In this document: piece by piece, positions 1 to 8,068 of the stretch
Numbering within the stretch: the stretch's first letter is position 1
Layout: each line of letters starts with the position of its first letter
Source of the DNA: Chryseolinea sp.
GTDB lineage: Bacteria; Bacteroidota; Bacteroidia; Cytophagales; Cyclobacteriaceae
Length of the DNA: 64,000 bases
Assembly: GCA_025923195.1 (NCBI GenBank)
Contig: JAICGJ010000007.1
Location: 18,022-82,021, forward strand
Direction of reading: 5' to 3'
Program-made: the position numbers and the translations under genes
Notes under the pieces: model-generated
Told to the model about the DNA's origin: nothing
The model's database searches: none
What the model saw: only the letters and a program-made list of their open reading frames with translations

Positions 1-1
1 G

Positions 2-673
2 AAGGCGCAGTCACTCGGACTCGTTGTAATAGATGATCCGGATTCAATCCTAAAGTGCACGAATAAAATTTATTTGAATGAACTCCTTACCGCGAATAAA
101 ATCCTAACGCCCGTCTCCTACGTAATTAGTAAAGATAACTTTAAGAGTTTACCAAAGAAGCTTGCATATCCCTTCATTTTGAAACAACCGGACGGTGCAT
201 TTAGCAAAGGCGTTTTTAAAATTAAGAACGACGAGGAATTTAGACAGGCGTGCACTACCATGTTTCAGAAATCGGAGTTGCTGATAGCCCAGGAGTTCCT
301 GCCTACTGCGTTCGACTGGCGCGTTGGGATTCTGGATGGGCAACCTTTATTTGTATGCAAGTATTTTATGGCGTCCGAACATTGGCAAATCGTGAACTGG
401 AGTACAGACAAACAACAACAGGAGGGAGCTGTTGAATGCGTAGCGTTTTATCAGGCACCAGCAGAACTTATTTCTACTGCGCTTGAAGCAACCGCATTGA
501 TCGGCCAGGGACTGTATGGCGTAGATATGAAAGAAGTAGATGGTAAATTTTATGTGATAGAAATCAACGACAATCCGAATATTGATGCGGGTATAGAAGA
601 CAAGATCATGAAGGATAAGCTATATTCGGTTATTATGGAAGTATTCTTAAATAAGATCAAAGCTGATAAGTGA
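2..673 (+). CDS. RimK-like ATP-grasp ligase, 5'-truncated by window edge
   Basis: The reading frame is open from base 2 with no stop, so the gene begins left of the window; the TTG at 74 and later codons are internal. The visible 223 residues are the C-terminal part of an ATP-grasp domain: a nucleotide-binding stretch KQPDGAFSKGVFKIKN, then AQEFLPTAFDWRVG, and the metal-binding signature EINDNPNIDAG near the end. RimK-family enzymes use ATP to form amide bonds between a carboxylate (as acylphosphate) and an amine, often glutamate. The stop overlaps the start of the next ligase gene (TGATG), so translation is probably coupled. Neighbours (GCS2 ligase, formylglutamate amidohydrolase) suggest a small-peptide metabolite rather than ribosomal protein S6 modification; that is inference. 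The family is clear, the substrate unknown. Confidence 0.85.
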   Translation, partial: KAQSLGLVVIDDPDSILKCTNKIYLNELLTANKILTPVSYVISKDNFKSLPKKLAYPFILKQPDGAFSKGVFKIKNDEEFRQACTTMFQKSELLIAQEFLPTAFDWRVGILDGQPLFVCKYFMASEHWQIVNWSTDKQQQEGAVECVAFYQAPAELISTALEATALIGQGLYGVDMKEVDGKFYVIEINDNPNIDAGIEDKIMKDKLYSVIMEVFLNKIKADK

Positions 674-1917
674 TGACACAGCCTCCCCGAATTCATCTTT
701 TCCAAGGATATGGTGTAGAGCTTGAATACATGCTTGTCGATCGCGATTCATTAAATATCACCCCTATCACCGATGAATTATTGAAACACGAATTAGGAGT
801 CTACGGCAGTGATTATGAAAACGGTATGGTGACCTGGTCGAATGAGCTTGTCCTACATGTCGTTGAACTTAAATCTACCAAACCCGAGCTGGATTTTCAG
901 TCACTGGAGGGTAAGTTCTCTGAAAATGTAAAAACGATTAATGCGATTTTATCGAAATGGAATGCCATGCTGATGCCGACGGCGGCGCATCCGTTTATGA
1001 ACCCTCTCACCGAAACCAAGATCTGGCCCCACGAAAACAATGAAGTGTATGCGATCTATAATAAGATCTTTGATTGTCGCGGCCATGGATGGTCTAATCT
1101 TCAGAGTACTCATCTCAACCTTCCGTTTTATGACGATGAAGAGTTTGCCAAACTTCATGCTGCTGTTCGGCTGGTTTTGCCTCTTCTCCCCGCCCTGTGT
1201 GCAAGTTCACCCATGCTGGATGGTAAGCTAACGGGGTCGCTGGATACAAGATTAAAATTTTACAAGACAAACCAGTCGAAGATCCCTTCCATCACGGGTA
1301 AAATAATTCCGGAAGCCGTCTTTTCAAAGCGGAACTATCTCAATACCATTTACGAAAAGATCAAAAGCGATATTGCGCCATACGATCCAAACGAAGAGTT
1401 AAATGCGATATGGGTAAATTCCCGGGGGGCTATTCCGCGCTTTGACCGGGGCTCGATCGAGATCAGACTGATGGATATCCAGGAATGTCCAGCAGCAGAT
1501 CTGGCAGCACTTACCCTGGTGATTGAAACCATTAAAGCGCTGACCGCAAACATGTTTACAAGTCTTGAGGCCCAGATGAAATGGAAGACCGAGGCATTGG
1601 CCCAACTGCTCGATCAAACGATACGGTCGGCCCAACTTGCAGTGCTGGATAACGTGGAATATCTGGCTTTATTTGACTATCCTGGGAGCAAAGCCACAGC
1701 CAGTGAGTTGTGGCAACACATCCTTCAGGAATTATTGAAGAAAGGCAACAAGGTGCTTGAAGCATACCGGAAGGAATTGAATATTATTATAAAGGAGGGA
1801 ACGCTTGCTTTTCGAATCGTTAAGGCTATCGGCAAGGATCAATCTAACGACAATATTGTTAGCGTTTATCGTAAACTTTGCGACTGCTTAGCGCATAACA
1901 GAATGTTTTTGAACTGA
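673..1917 (+). CDS. GCS2-family carboxylate-amine ligase (glutamate-cysteine ligase-like)
   Basis: A 414-residue protein of the GCS2 (glutamate-cysteine ligase 2, YbdK-like) superfamily, glutamine-synthetase fold. Visible marks are the N-terminal GYGVELEYMLVD (metal-binding glutamates), SNLQSTHLNLPF (equivalent of the HIHLG strand) and FDRGSIEIRLMDIQECP near residue 265, matching the family's C-terminal ELR/D motif. Such enzymes couple ATP hydrolysis to amide formation from a carboxylate and an amine. I chose ATG 673, which overlaps the upstream ATP-grasp stop by one base, over GTG 670. The close coupling to a RimK-like ligase and the downstream N-formylglutamate amidohydrolase argue that all three act on one peptide-like compound. 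It is distinct from the second GCS2 protein at 19499, which is closer to the classic YbdK form. Confidence 0.82.
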   Translation: MTQPPRIHLFQGYGVELEYMLVDRDSLNITPITDELLKHELGVYGSDYENGMVTWSNELVLHVVELKSTKPELDFQSLEGKFSENVKTINAILSKWNAMLMPTAAHPFMNPLTETKIWPHENNEVYAIYNKIFDCRGHGWSNLQSTHLNLPFYDDEEFAKLHAAVRLVLPLLPALCASSPMLDGKLTGSLDTRLKFYKTNQSKIPSITGKIIPEAVFSKRNYLNTIYEKIKSDIAPYDPNEELNAIWVNSRGAIPRFDRGSIEIRLMDIQECPAADLAALTLVIETIKALTANMFTSLEAQMKWKTEALAQLLDQTIRSAQLAVLDNVEYLALFDYPGSKATASELWQHILQELLKKGNKVLEAYRKELNIIIKEGTLAFRIVKAIGKDQSNDNIVSVYRKLCDCLAHNRMFLN

Positions 1918-2077
1918 GAAGTTTGAACTTCCACAACAAGCAATCCCAGCTGAATATATGGAATCACACCTAATGCCAATGCTTTCATCCAAACGGGGAT
2001 TAGGATATCGTGTGAAAATTGTTGACATATTAGTGCGTTTGATCAAAAGATGTCCGATGTGATTTAAGTTTAAGCAG

Positions 2078-2764
2078 ATGAACCTTGTCATCACTTGTGA
2101 GCATGCCGGGAACCAGGTGCCTGATTGTTATCAACACATTTTTTCCAACTGCAAAGATGTATTGGAGTCACATCGCGGGTATGATCCGGGTGCGTTGGAG
2201 ATCGCCAGGTTCCTTGCGATGGAATGCAGCGCTCCTTTATTTATTTGCGAAACGACCAGACTGCTGATTGAACCAAATCGTTCGATTGATAGCCCAGAAT
2301 TGTATTCTTCTTATTCACAGAAGCTTTTCGAAACAGATCACGAGGCGATTCTAAGACAATATTACTATCCGCATCGCAATGGTGTTGAAGAAGTGATATC
2401 TAAGGTTTCAAAACCTGCTTTGCATCTTTCTATTCACACATTCACCCCAATTCTCGATGGCGACGCGAGAACCGTTGACATCGGAATCTTATATGACCCC
2501 GGCCGAAAATCTGAAAGGGAATTTTGCAGGTATCTCATGGATGGCCTCGAACAAAATCTTCCGTATCTGCAAATAAAATTCAACGAACCTTATCTAGGCA
2601 CGGACGATGGTCTCACAACGTATCTCCGGACGAAGTTCAGCGATCGCGATTATCTGGGCATCGAAATCGAGATAAATCAAAAATATATCGGCTCTGAAAA
2701 ATGGGAATTGATTTCAGTGGGCCTTAAAGAGGTACTTTTTGATCTTTTGTATGCAAGTCGGTAG
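2078..2764 (+). CDS. N-formylglutamate amidohydrolase family protein
   Basis: 228 residues matching the N-formylglutamate amidohydrolase (FGase, HutG-like) family: TCEHAGNQVP at the N-terminus, SHRGYDPGALEIA, LHLSIHTFTP near residue 120. The conserved His/Glu/Asp residues of these motifs bind the catalytic zinc in this metallo-carboxypeptidase-like fold. In histidine degradation FGase releases glutamate from N-formylglutamate, but no other hut gene is present here. The context is instead a RimK-like ATP-grasp ligase and a GCS2 ligase 160 bp upstream on the same strand, so trimming or deacylating a glutamyl-type product is a reasonable inference. The 160 bp gap means it may have its own promoter. 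The 3' end lies 9 bp from a convergent membrane-protein gene. Confidence 0.85.
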   Translation: MNLVITCEHAGNQVPDCYQHIFSNCKDVLESHRGYDPGALEIARFLAMECSAPLFICETTRLLIEPNRSIDSPELYSSYSQKLFETDHEAILRQYYYPHRNGVEEVISKVSKPALHLSIHTFTPILDGDARTVDIGILYDPGRKSEREFCRYLMDGLEQNLPYLQIKFNEPYLGTDDGLTTYLRTKFSDRDYLGIEIEINQKYIGSEKWELISVGLKEVLFDLLYASR

Positions 2765-2773
2765 CGTGAAAGA

Positions 2774-3385
2774 CTATGAGTGAAGCTCGATGAGCATTTT
2801 ATTGAGCTTATCGAGATGATCACCGTAAAGTTTTCTAAGAACCCAGTTGGCGAACCAGGTGCTCACGAGATAATACAATCCGGCCATTAACAACAGGTAA
2901 AATATAGTGGCAGGTTTGGAGAGGAATTCAAGGTATTTATCGGTTCCCCGCTCCAATGCACCAAACAATAGTCCAAGCAAAAAATAGATCGGATACAAAA
3001 TAGTATAACTAGTCCTATAGAATTTTAGATATCCGTTAAGGTTTTGTATAAGCGCTGAAATGGTATTATGCAGATTTCCATTCATTTCATTGAAACGGTT
3101 TAACAAGATCAGTTTTTTTATGAAGTAAATGGTTGACGCCATGCACATGACTAATAACGAAATGGACGTCCATTTTAAGGCCCCGGTCTTTAGTGTAATA
3201 GCATACTTCAAAAGTACTATACTAACTACAAGTATAAAGGCCAGCTCAATCCAGACGTTCCGCTTTAACTTCGCGATAATCGACCTGCTCCTTCCTTTAA
3301 GCATCAGGGCAATTTCTGCCTCACCTTTAATTTGAAAAGCAGGTTCCTTTTGGTTCCAAATGCTTTTTAGTTCTTCCAGTTCCAT
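2774..3385 (-). CDS. Four-helix membrane protein coupled to ECF sigma factor
   Basis: 203 residues with about four hydrophobic helices (near residues 44-63, 72-92, 125-143, 160-180) after a charged cytoplasmic N-terminus beginning MELEELKSIWNQKE. I do not recognise a named domain. The start codon lies one base after the stop of the upstream ECF sigma-factor gene (TAACATG), so the two are translationally coupled. Small membrane proteins with this LEELKxxWN-type N-terminus are common directly downstream of ECF sigma genes in Bacteroidota. A role in holding or modulating the sigma factor at the membrane is likely by position, but there is no FecR or zinc-anti-sigma signature, so that function is inference. 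Confidence 0.7.
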   Translation of the reverse strand: MELEELKSIWNQKEPAFQIKGEAEIALMLKGRSRSIIAKLKRNVWIELAFILVVSIVLLKYAITLKTGALKWTSISLLVMCMASTIYFIKKLILLNRFNEMNGNLHNTISALIQNLNGYLKFYRTSYTILYPIYFLLGLLFGALERGTDKYLEFLSKPATIFYLLLMAGLYYLVSTWFANWVLRKLYGDHLDKLNKMLIELHS

Positions 3386-3386
3386 G

Positions 3387-3878
3387 TTATGGACACATAA
3401 GTTTTTTTAGTTTTTCCCTGATTCTATTCATTCGTACACGCACGTTGTTTTGTGTAATTCCAATTGTTTCAGCAATCTCCTCATACGGAATTTCTTCCAA
3501 TGCCATCATGATCATCGCGCGTTCGATTTCAGAAAGCTGGCGAATCGCCCACTGAAGTTTTTGAAAATTTTCTTCATGGTCAGAGCTTGCCGCATCTGAA
3601 ATATTCAAGTGCATGTCCCGCAGGTCCACCGTCTTCACCAAGCGGGATTGTTTTCTAAATCCTGAGATCGCCGTGTTCAAAGCAATGCGATACATCCAGG
3701 TCGATATTTTTGACTCCCCCCTGAATGAGGAAAATGATTTCCACAACTGCAGCACGATCTCCTGAAAAAGGTCATTTCGCACTTCCGGATCGTTCTCATA
3801 CATGATACAGACCTTGTGGATCAACCCCTGATGCTCATTGATTAGGCTAATGAATTTTTTTTCGTCCAAAACCTTCAA
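3387..3878 (-). CDS. ECF-type RNA polymerase sigma factor
   Basis: 163 residues, the usual size of an extracytoplasmic-function sigma factor. Region 2 is seen in NDLFQEIVLQLWKSFSSFRG and STWMYRIALNTAISGFRK (core binding and -10 recognition). Region 4 is a helix-turn-helix around EIPYEEIAETIGITQNNVRVRMNRIREKLKK (-35 recognition), given here only as its span near residues 128-158. The intervening linker is acidic. It heads a two-gene unit with the membrane protein at 2774-3385. Its own promoter must lie in 3879-4101, which also holds the inverted repeat at 3943-4022. The regulon cannot be told from sequence. Confidence 0.93.
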   Translation of the reverse strand: MKVLDEKKFISLINEHQGLIHKVCIMYENDPEVRNDLFQEIVLQLWKSFSSFRGESKISTWMYRIALNTAISGFRKQSRLVKTVDLRDMHLNISDAASSDHEENFQKLQWAIRQLSEIERAMIMMALEEIPYEEIAETIGITQNNVRVRMNRIREKLKKLMCP

Positions 3879-3942
3879 GGGAGAAACATATCTTGATGTA
3901 TAAGTCGAAGGTAAACAAAGATAATTACAGTGATTAGGGTAT

Positions 3943-4022
3943 AAGGTATGGGGTGTAGGGTATAAGGTATAAGGTATAAGAGCTGCTGCGATCGGACCCC
4001 TATACCCTACACCCTATACCTT
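3943..4022. repeat. Intergenic inverted repeat built from GGTATA/GGGTGTA words
   Basis: The left arm 3943-3967 and right arm 3998-4022 are reverse complements at 23 of 25 positions. The left arm runs on into tandem copies of GGTATAA up to 3980. About 30 bp separates the arms. It sits between the divergent sigma-factor gene and the arabinofuranosidase gene. RNA from either strand could form a long hairpin, but there is no following T-run, so it is not a standard terminator. It shares architecture, not sequence, with the repeats at 23792, 24941 and 35696. Confidence 0.85.
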
Positions 4023-4101
4023 GCATCTAATATATAAGTGTACACATTACATTTTCAACCAATAAAGTCTAAATTAGAGCCCCAAACTTGATCCATATTC
4101 T

Positions 4102-5637
4102 ATGAGAACCTTAGCAACCTTGATCTTTTTCGTTGCCGCGTTTAGGCTTTCGGCTCAAAACCAGTTGATATTAAATGCCGATCTAGGCAAGCATAAAATC
4201 AACAAACACATTTATGGACATTTTGCAGAGCATCTTGGCCGGTGTATATATGGAGGGTTTTATGTCGGGGAGGACAATACAAAAATTAAACATACCAATG
4301 GTGTGCGTAATGACGTTGTCGACGCGCTGAAGAAGTTGAAAATACCTAATCTGAGGTGGCCCGGTGGCTGCTTCGCCGACACGTATCACTGGAAAGATGG
4401 AATAGGGGCAAAGGATAAACGTCCTACCATTGTAAATCATTGGTGGGGCGGAGTGACCGAAGACAACAGCTTTGGTACGCACAATTTTCTCGACATGTGC
4501 GAGCTAATAGGAACTGAGCCGTATCTGTCGGGCAATGTTGGCAGTGGAACAGTTCAGGAATTCATTGACTGGGTCCAGTACACAACTTTTGATGGTACCA
4601 GTCCGATGTCTGACCTGCGCAGGCAGAACGGAAGAGAGAAGCCTTGGAAGGTCAAATATTGGGGAATCGGGAACGAAGCATGGGGATGTGGTGGCAATAT
4701 GCGTCCTGAATACTATGCAGACGTGTATCGTCAGTTCACGACATTTCTTTCAGGATGGACGAACGAAGATAAAATTTTTCGAATTGCTTCTGGTGCAAGT
4801 TCATCAGACTATAAATGGACCGAAGTCTTGATGCGGGATATTCCGCACAACATGCTTGAAGGTGTAGCCCTGCACCACTACTCCGTCATTGACTGGAATA
4901 AAAAAGGTCCGTCTACTACATTTTCGGAGGAGGAATACTTCACGACTATGAAGCGAGCGACACTCATGGAAGAACTGGTGCAAAAACATTCCAACATCAT
5001 GGATAAATATGATCCCGAAAAGAAAGTCGCGCTGGTGGTTGACGAATGGGGTGGCTGGTATGACGTTGAGCCAGGCACGAACCCTGGCTTCTTATATCAG
5101 CAAAATACGATGCGCGATGCCATGATCGCAGGGGTGACGTTGAATGTGTTTCACAATCACTGCGACAGGGTAAGAATGGCAAACCTCGCTCAAACCATAA
5201 ATGTACTGCAAGCTGTTATATTGACGAACGAAGAAAAGATGTTGCTGACGCCTACCTATCACGTTATGGAGATGTTCAATGTCCATCAGGATGCTACAAT
5301 GATTCCACTTATTGTCAATTCAAGTGATTATGTTCTCAACAACGAGAAGCTTAAGGCGATATCCGGATCGGCTTCCAGGGATGCGAATGGCGTAATCCAT
5401 ATTTCACTTGTAAATATTGATTCGAAGAAAGAACAGGAAATCACATTGGATCTGCGGGGAGGGAAATTCAGCAGCGTGACAGGAGAAATCCTTTCATCGC
5501 CAAGGTTGCAGGATCATAACACTTTCGAAAACCCTGACAAAATAAAGCCCGCAACCTTTAAAGGTATAAGCATTAGTGGGACTACGCTCAAAGGAAAATT
5601 GCCTCCTTTCTCAGTAGTTGTATTGGAGCTAAAATGA
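4102..5637 (+). CDS. abfA: Alpha-L-arabinofuranosidase, GH51 family, secreted
   Basis: 511 residues, normal for glycoside hydrolase family 51, which removes terminal alpha-L-arabinofuranosyl groups from arabinan and arabinoxylan with retention of configuration. A signal peptide ([19 protein letters not shown]) points to export to the periplasm or surface. The TIM barrel carries [14 protein letters not shown], the acid/base site [11 protein letters not shown] (Glu192) and the nucleophile site VVDEWGGWY (Glu315). A C-terminal beta domain follows from about residue 390. It stands alone, without SusCD or other polysaccharide-degrading genes, with divergent and convergent neighbours. Catalytic residues are all present, so it should be active. 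Confidence 0.93.
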   Translation: MRTLATLIFFVAAFRLSAQNQLILNADLGKHKINKHIYGHFAEHLGRCIYGGFYVGEDNTKIKHTNGVRNDVVDALKKLKIPNLRWPGGCFADTYHWKDGIGAKDKRPTIVNHWWGGVTEDNSFGTHNFLDMCELIGTEPYLSGNVGSGTVQEFIDWVQYTTFDGTSPMSDLRRQNGREKPWKVKYWGIGNEAWGCGGNMRPEYYADVYRQFTTFLSGWTNEDKIFRIASGASSSDYKWTEVLMRDIPHNMLEGVALHHYSVIDWNKKGPSTTFSEEEYFTTMKRATLMEELVQKHSNIMDKYDPEKKVALVVDEWGGWYDVEPGTNPGFLYQQNTMRDAMIAGVTLNVFHNHCDRVRMANLAQTINVLQAVILTNEEKMLLTPTYHVMEMFNVHQDATMIPLIVNSSDYVLNNEKLKAISGSASRDANGVIHISLVNIDSKKEQEITLDLRGGKFSSVTGEILSSPRLQDHNTFENPDKIKPATFKGISISGTTLKGKLPPFSVVVLELK

Positions 5638-5702
5638 CGGATAGCTGAAGGGATGAAGGCTTATACGAAGCTGTTATTGTCGACTGTATCAGGGTACAAA
5701 TC

Positions 5703-6968
5703 TTATTTCAACGTTTTTTCGGATTGACTTTCTACGTTGAACAGATTGTTAAGCAGCTCGGATAGGGTCTCGGCTTCTCCTCGCCTGCATGCCGCTTTGA
5801 GTTGAAGTACGGGGTATTTTAGGATTTTCTGCATTAAGGAGCGACTCATCTCATCAAGCTTTTGAACCTCTTCCGGTTTGGCATTTTTAATGAACCGTGC
5901 AATTTCTTCTTTCCTGATCTGCTCAAGCGTGCTCTTCAACCGTTGGATAGTGGGAGAAATTATCATTTCCTTCGACCAATCCTCGAATTCCGAAATGGAA
6001 TCCAGGATAATGTTTTTAACGGCAGGTATTGAAGCTCTTCGTTTCTCCAGCGCTTCATTTGTCTTCGCGCGGATATTATCCAGGTTGTAAACAAGTGCTC
6101 CGGGAATATCCTCCACCGATGGTTCGATGCTGCGGGGGATTGAAAGGTCGATAAAGTATTTGTGCGTCAGGACATCGATATCCTTCAAAAGCTCCAGCGT
6201 GATCAACGGTTGTGTTCCAGAAACAGAGCTGATAACTATGTCAGCGTTTTCAATTTCCGCCTGCAGGTCCTCTATTCCTCCAAACTTGAAATTATACTTT
6301 TGCGCGAGCTTCTCAGCTTTGTCCTGAGTCCGGTTCAAGACTGTAACATTTTCTAACCGGGAATTGGCAAGATTAAGGCAAAAGTCCTGTCCAATCTCTC
6401 CAACTCCCACGACCAACACTCTTGGAGACTGGATATCCCAGGTCAGGTCTTCCGCTAATTCCTTTGCAGCGTAAGAAATCGATGCGGCCCCATCTCTAAA
6501 TGATGTTTCCTGCACTACTCTTTTGTTGGCAAAAAATATAGTATGCATGAGGCGATGCAAGAAAGGCCCAGCCATATTTTCATCGGCACTCCACTGATAA
6601 GCATTTTTCACTTGCCCTGAGATCTGCAAATCGCCAATAACTTGTGCGTCCAGGCCCAGAGAAACTTCAAAAAGATGCAATATTGCCTCGTAGCCGGAAA
6701 TCTGTGTAAAGTGCTGGTCAAATCCGGGCTCGCAATACTTAATCAATGATAAGCCCTTAAAGATTTCAACGGAGAAGTCCTTTTCAGCCAGATAATAGAT
6801 TTCAGTACGGTTGCATGTAGAAACGATAAGCACGTCCGTCGCCGTGGTATAATTCCGTATGAACTGATGCAATTTTTTGGTTGCCGATTCATTTAATGAA
6901 ACCAGTTCCCGGATGGCTACAGGGGCTGTTTTATAAGTGAGCGCTAAAGCCTTAAAATTTTGTGTCAT
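5703..6968 (-). CDS. hemA: Glutamyl-tRNA reductase
   Basis: Reduces glutamyl-tRNA(Glu) to glutamate-1-semialdehyde with NADPH, the first step of C5-pathway tetrapyrrole synthesis. 421 residues from ATG 6968; a TTG four codons upstream gives a longer frame but ATG is preferred. The catalytic cysteine lies in VSTCNRTEIYY (Cys52), followed by the conserved GDLQISGQVKNAY block, the NADP-binding VLVVGVGEIGQDFC, and a C-terminal dimerisation helix region. The usual GExQIxGQVK motif reads GDLQISGQVK here, a mild substitution. hemC lies far away at 42693 on the other strand, so the heme genes are split. It is divergent from the helix-hairpin-helix gene. Confidence 0.95.
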   Translation of the reverse strand: MTQNFKALALTYKTAPVAIRELVSLNESATKKLHQFIRNYTTATDVLIVSTCNRTEIYYLAEKDFSVEIFKGLSLIKYCEPGFDQHFTQISGYEAILHLFEVSLGLDAQVIGDLQISGQVKNAYQWSADENMAGPFLHRLMHTIFFANKRVVQETSFRDGAASISYAAKELAEDLTWDIQSPRVLVVGVGEIGQDFCLNLANSRLENVTVLNRTQDKAEKLAQKYNFKFGGIEDLQAEIENADIVISSVSGTQPLITLELLKDIDVLTHKYFIDLSIPRSIEPSVEDIPGALVYNLDNIRAKTNEALEKRRASIPAVKNIILDSISEFEDWSKEMIISPTIQRLKSTLEQIRKEEIARFIKNAKPEEVQKLDEMSRSLMQKILKYPVLQLKAACRRGEAETLSELLNNLFNVESQSEKTLK

Positions 6969-7142
6969 GTGAGTATACAAAAGTAAAGCCTACGACAAAT
7001 GAATATACTGACAAAAGTCAAATGCCTGTAATTTAGAACGTTTATAAATAAGGTAGAAAACGGGCTGACGACCGCCAAAAATTCAAAATTGCCAACGAGA
7101 TAGTTAGCAAAAAAGTTGCATTTTAGAGTACCCGTTGTTGTC

Positions 7143-8063
7143 ATGTTCAAAATCAGGTACTGGATTAAAGATTTTTTCGGTTTCCCCCGGTCACAAGTTA
7201 ATGGCTTTATAATTCTATTAGTGCTTGTAGCACTATTCTTGTTTTCAGAGCCCGTGTGGCATTGGTGGAGCAGCGGCCGCCCCGTGGATTTGACTGCTGA
7301 CGTTGCTAAACTTGACAGCCTGGCGGCGTTGTGGTCAAACGAAGAAAACAATCCAAGCCAGCCTAAAACGGCAGAGAGTGCGAAAACTCCTTTCTATTTC
7401 AATCCCAACAATTGCACCTTGGACGAGTTTATTGCATTGGGATTTTCGCAGAACAGTGCGGCTCGGGTCATTAGATACAGGGAAAAGGGCGGGAAATTCA
7501 GGATAAAGTCGGATCTGCTAAAAATTTACGGTGTGGACTCTGCGTTCTATCAGCGGATTTACTCCTTCATTACGCTTCCGGACATTGCGACGCGAGTAAA
7601 GCAAAAGGCAAAGAGATATCCGACTAAAGATCCTAGCGCTGCTAAAGAGATCAGGCAAAAGTTTGATCTGAACAGGGCCGACACGTCAGCATTAAAAAAG
7701 ATTTATGGTATTGGTGAGAAATTGTCTTTGCGCATCATAAACTACAGGGAAGTGTTAGGAGGATTTGTAACTATGGATCAGCTTAAAGAAGTCTACGGAC
7801 TGGATTCTTTAGTCATCTATCGCTTGTTGGAAAACGCTGAGATCACGGATGAGTTTCAGCCAAAGAAAATAGATATTAACACCGCTACCGAAAAACAGCT
7901 CGCGATGCATCCCTACATGAACAAGATTGCTAAAGCCATTGTCTCTTATCGATTCCAGCATGGAAATTTTAGTACGCTGGACGAAATTCGCAATGTCGTA
8001 AATTTGAACGATGAAACTTTTCGGAAAATTGCTCCTTATTTAAGCGTTAGTGACGATATGTGA
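7143..8063 (+). CDS. Membrane-anchored helix-hairpin-helix (ComEA-like) protein
   Basis: 306 residues from ATG 7143; the frame extends upstream to a TTG at 7116 but the ATG is a better start. An N-terminal transmembrane segment (FIILLVLVALFLF) is followed by a periplasmic or cytoplasmic region with three helix-hairpin-helix units: around LDEFIALGFSQNSAARVIRY, FDLNRADTSALKKIYGIG and IDINTATEKQLAMHPYM. These units bind DNA without sequence specificity; ComEA uses two for natural transformation. Having three and a transmembrane anchor is typical of the Bacteroidota version. Its stop overlaps or abuts the helicase start (GTGA at 8060-8063), so the two are probably co-translated, which suggests a shared DNA-handling role. 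ComM also lies in the window (33751) but not in the same operon. Confidence 0.85.
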   Translation: MFKIRYWIKDFFGFPRSQVNGFIILLVLVALFLFSEPVWHWWSSGRPVDLTADVAKLDSLAALWSNEENNPSQPKTAESAKTPFYFNPNNCTLDEFIALGFSQNSAARVIRYREKGGKFRIKSDLLKIYGVDSAFYQRIYSFITLPDIATRVKQKAKRYPTKDPSAAKEIRQKFDLNRADTSALKKIYGIGEKLSLRIINYREVLGGFVTMDQLKEVYGLDSLVIYRLLENAEITDEFQPKKIDINTATEKQLAMHPYMNKIAKAIVSYRFQHGNFSTLDEIRNVVNLNDETFRKIAPYLSVSDDM

Positions 8064-8068
8064 ACGAT

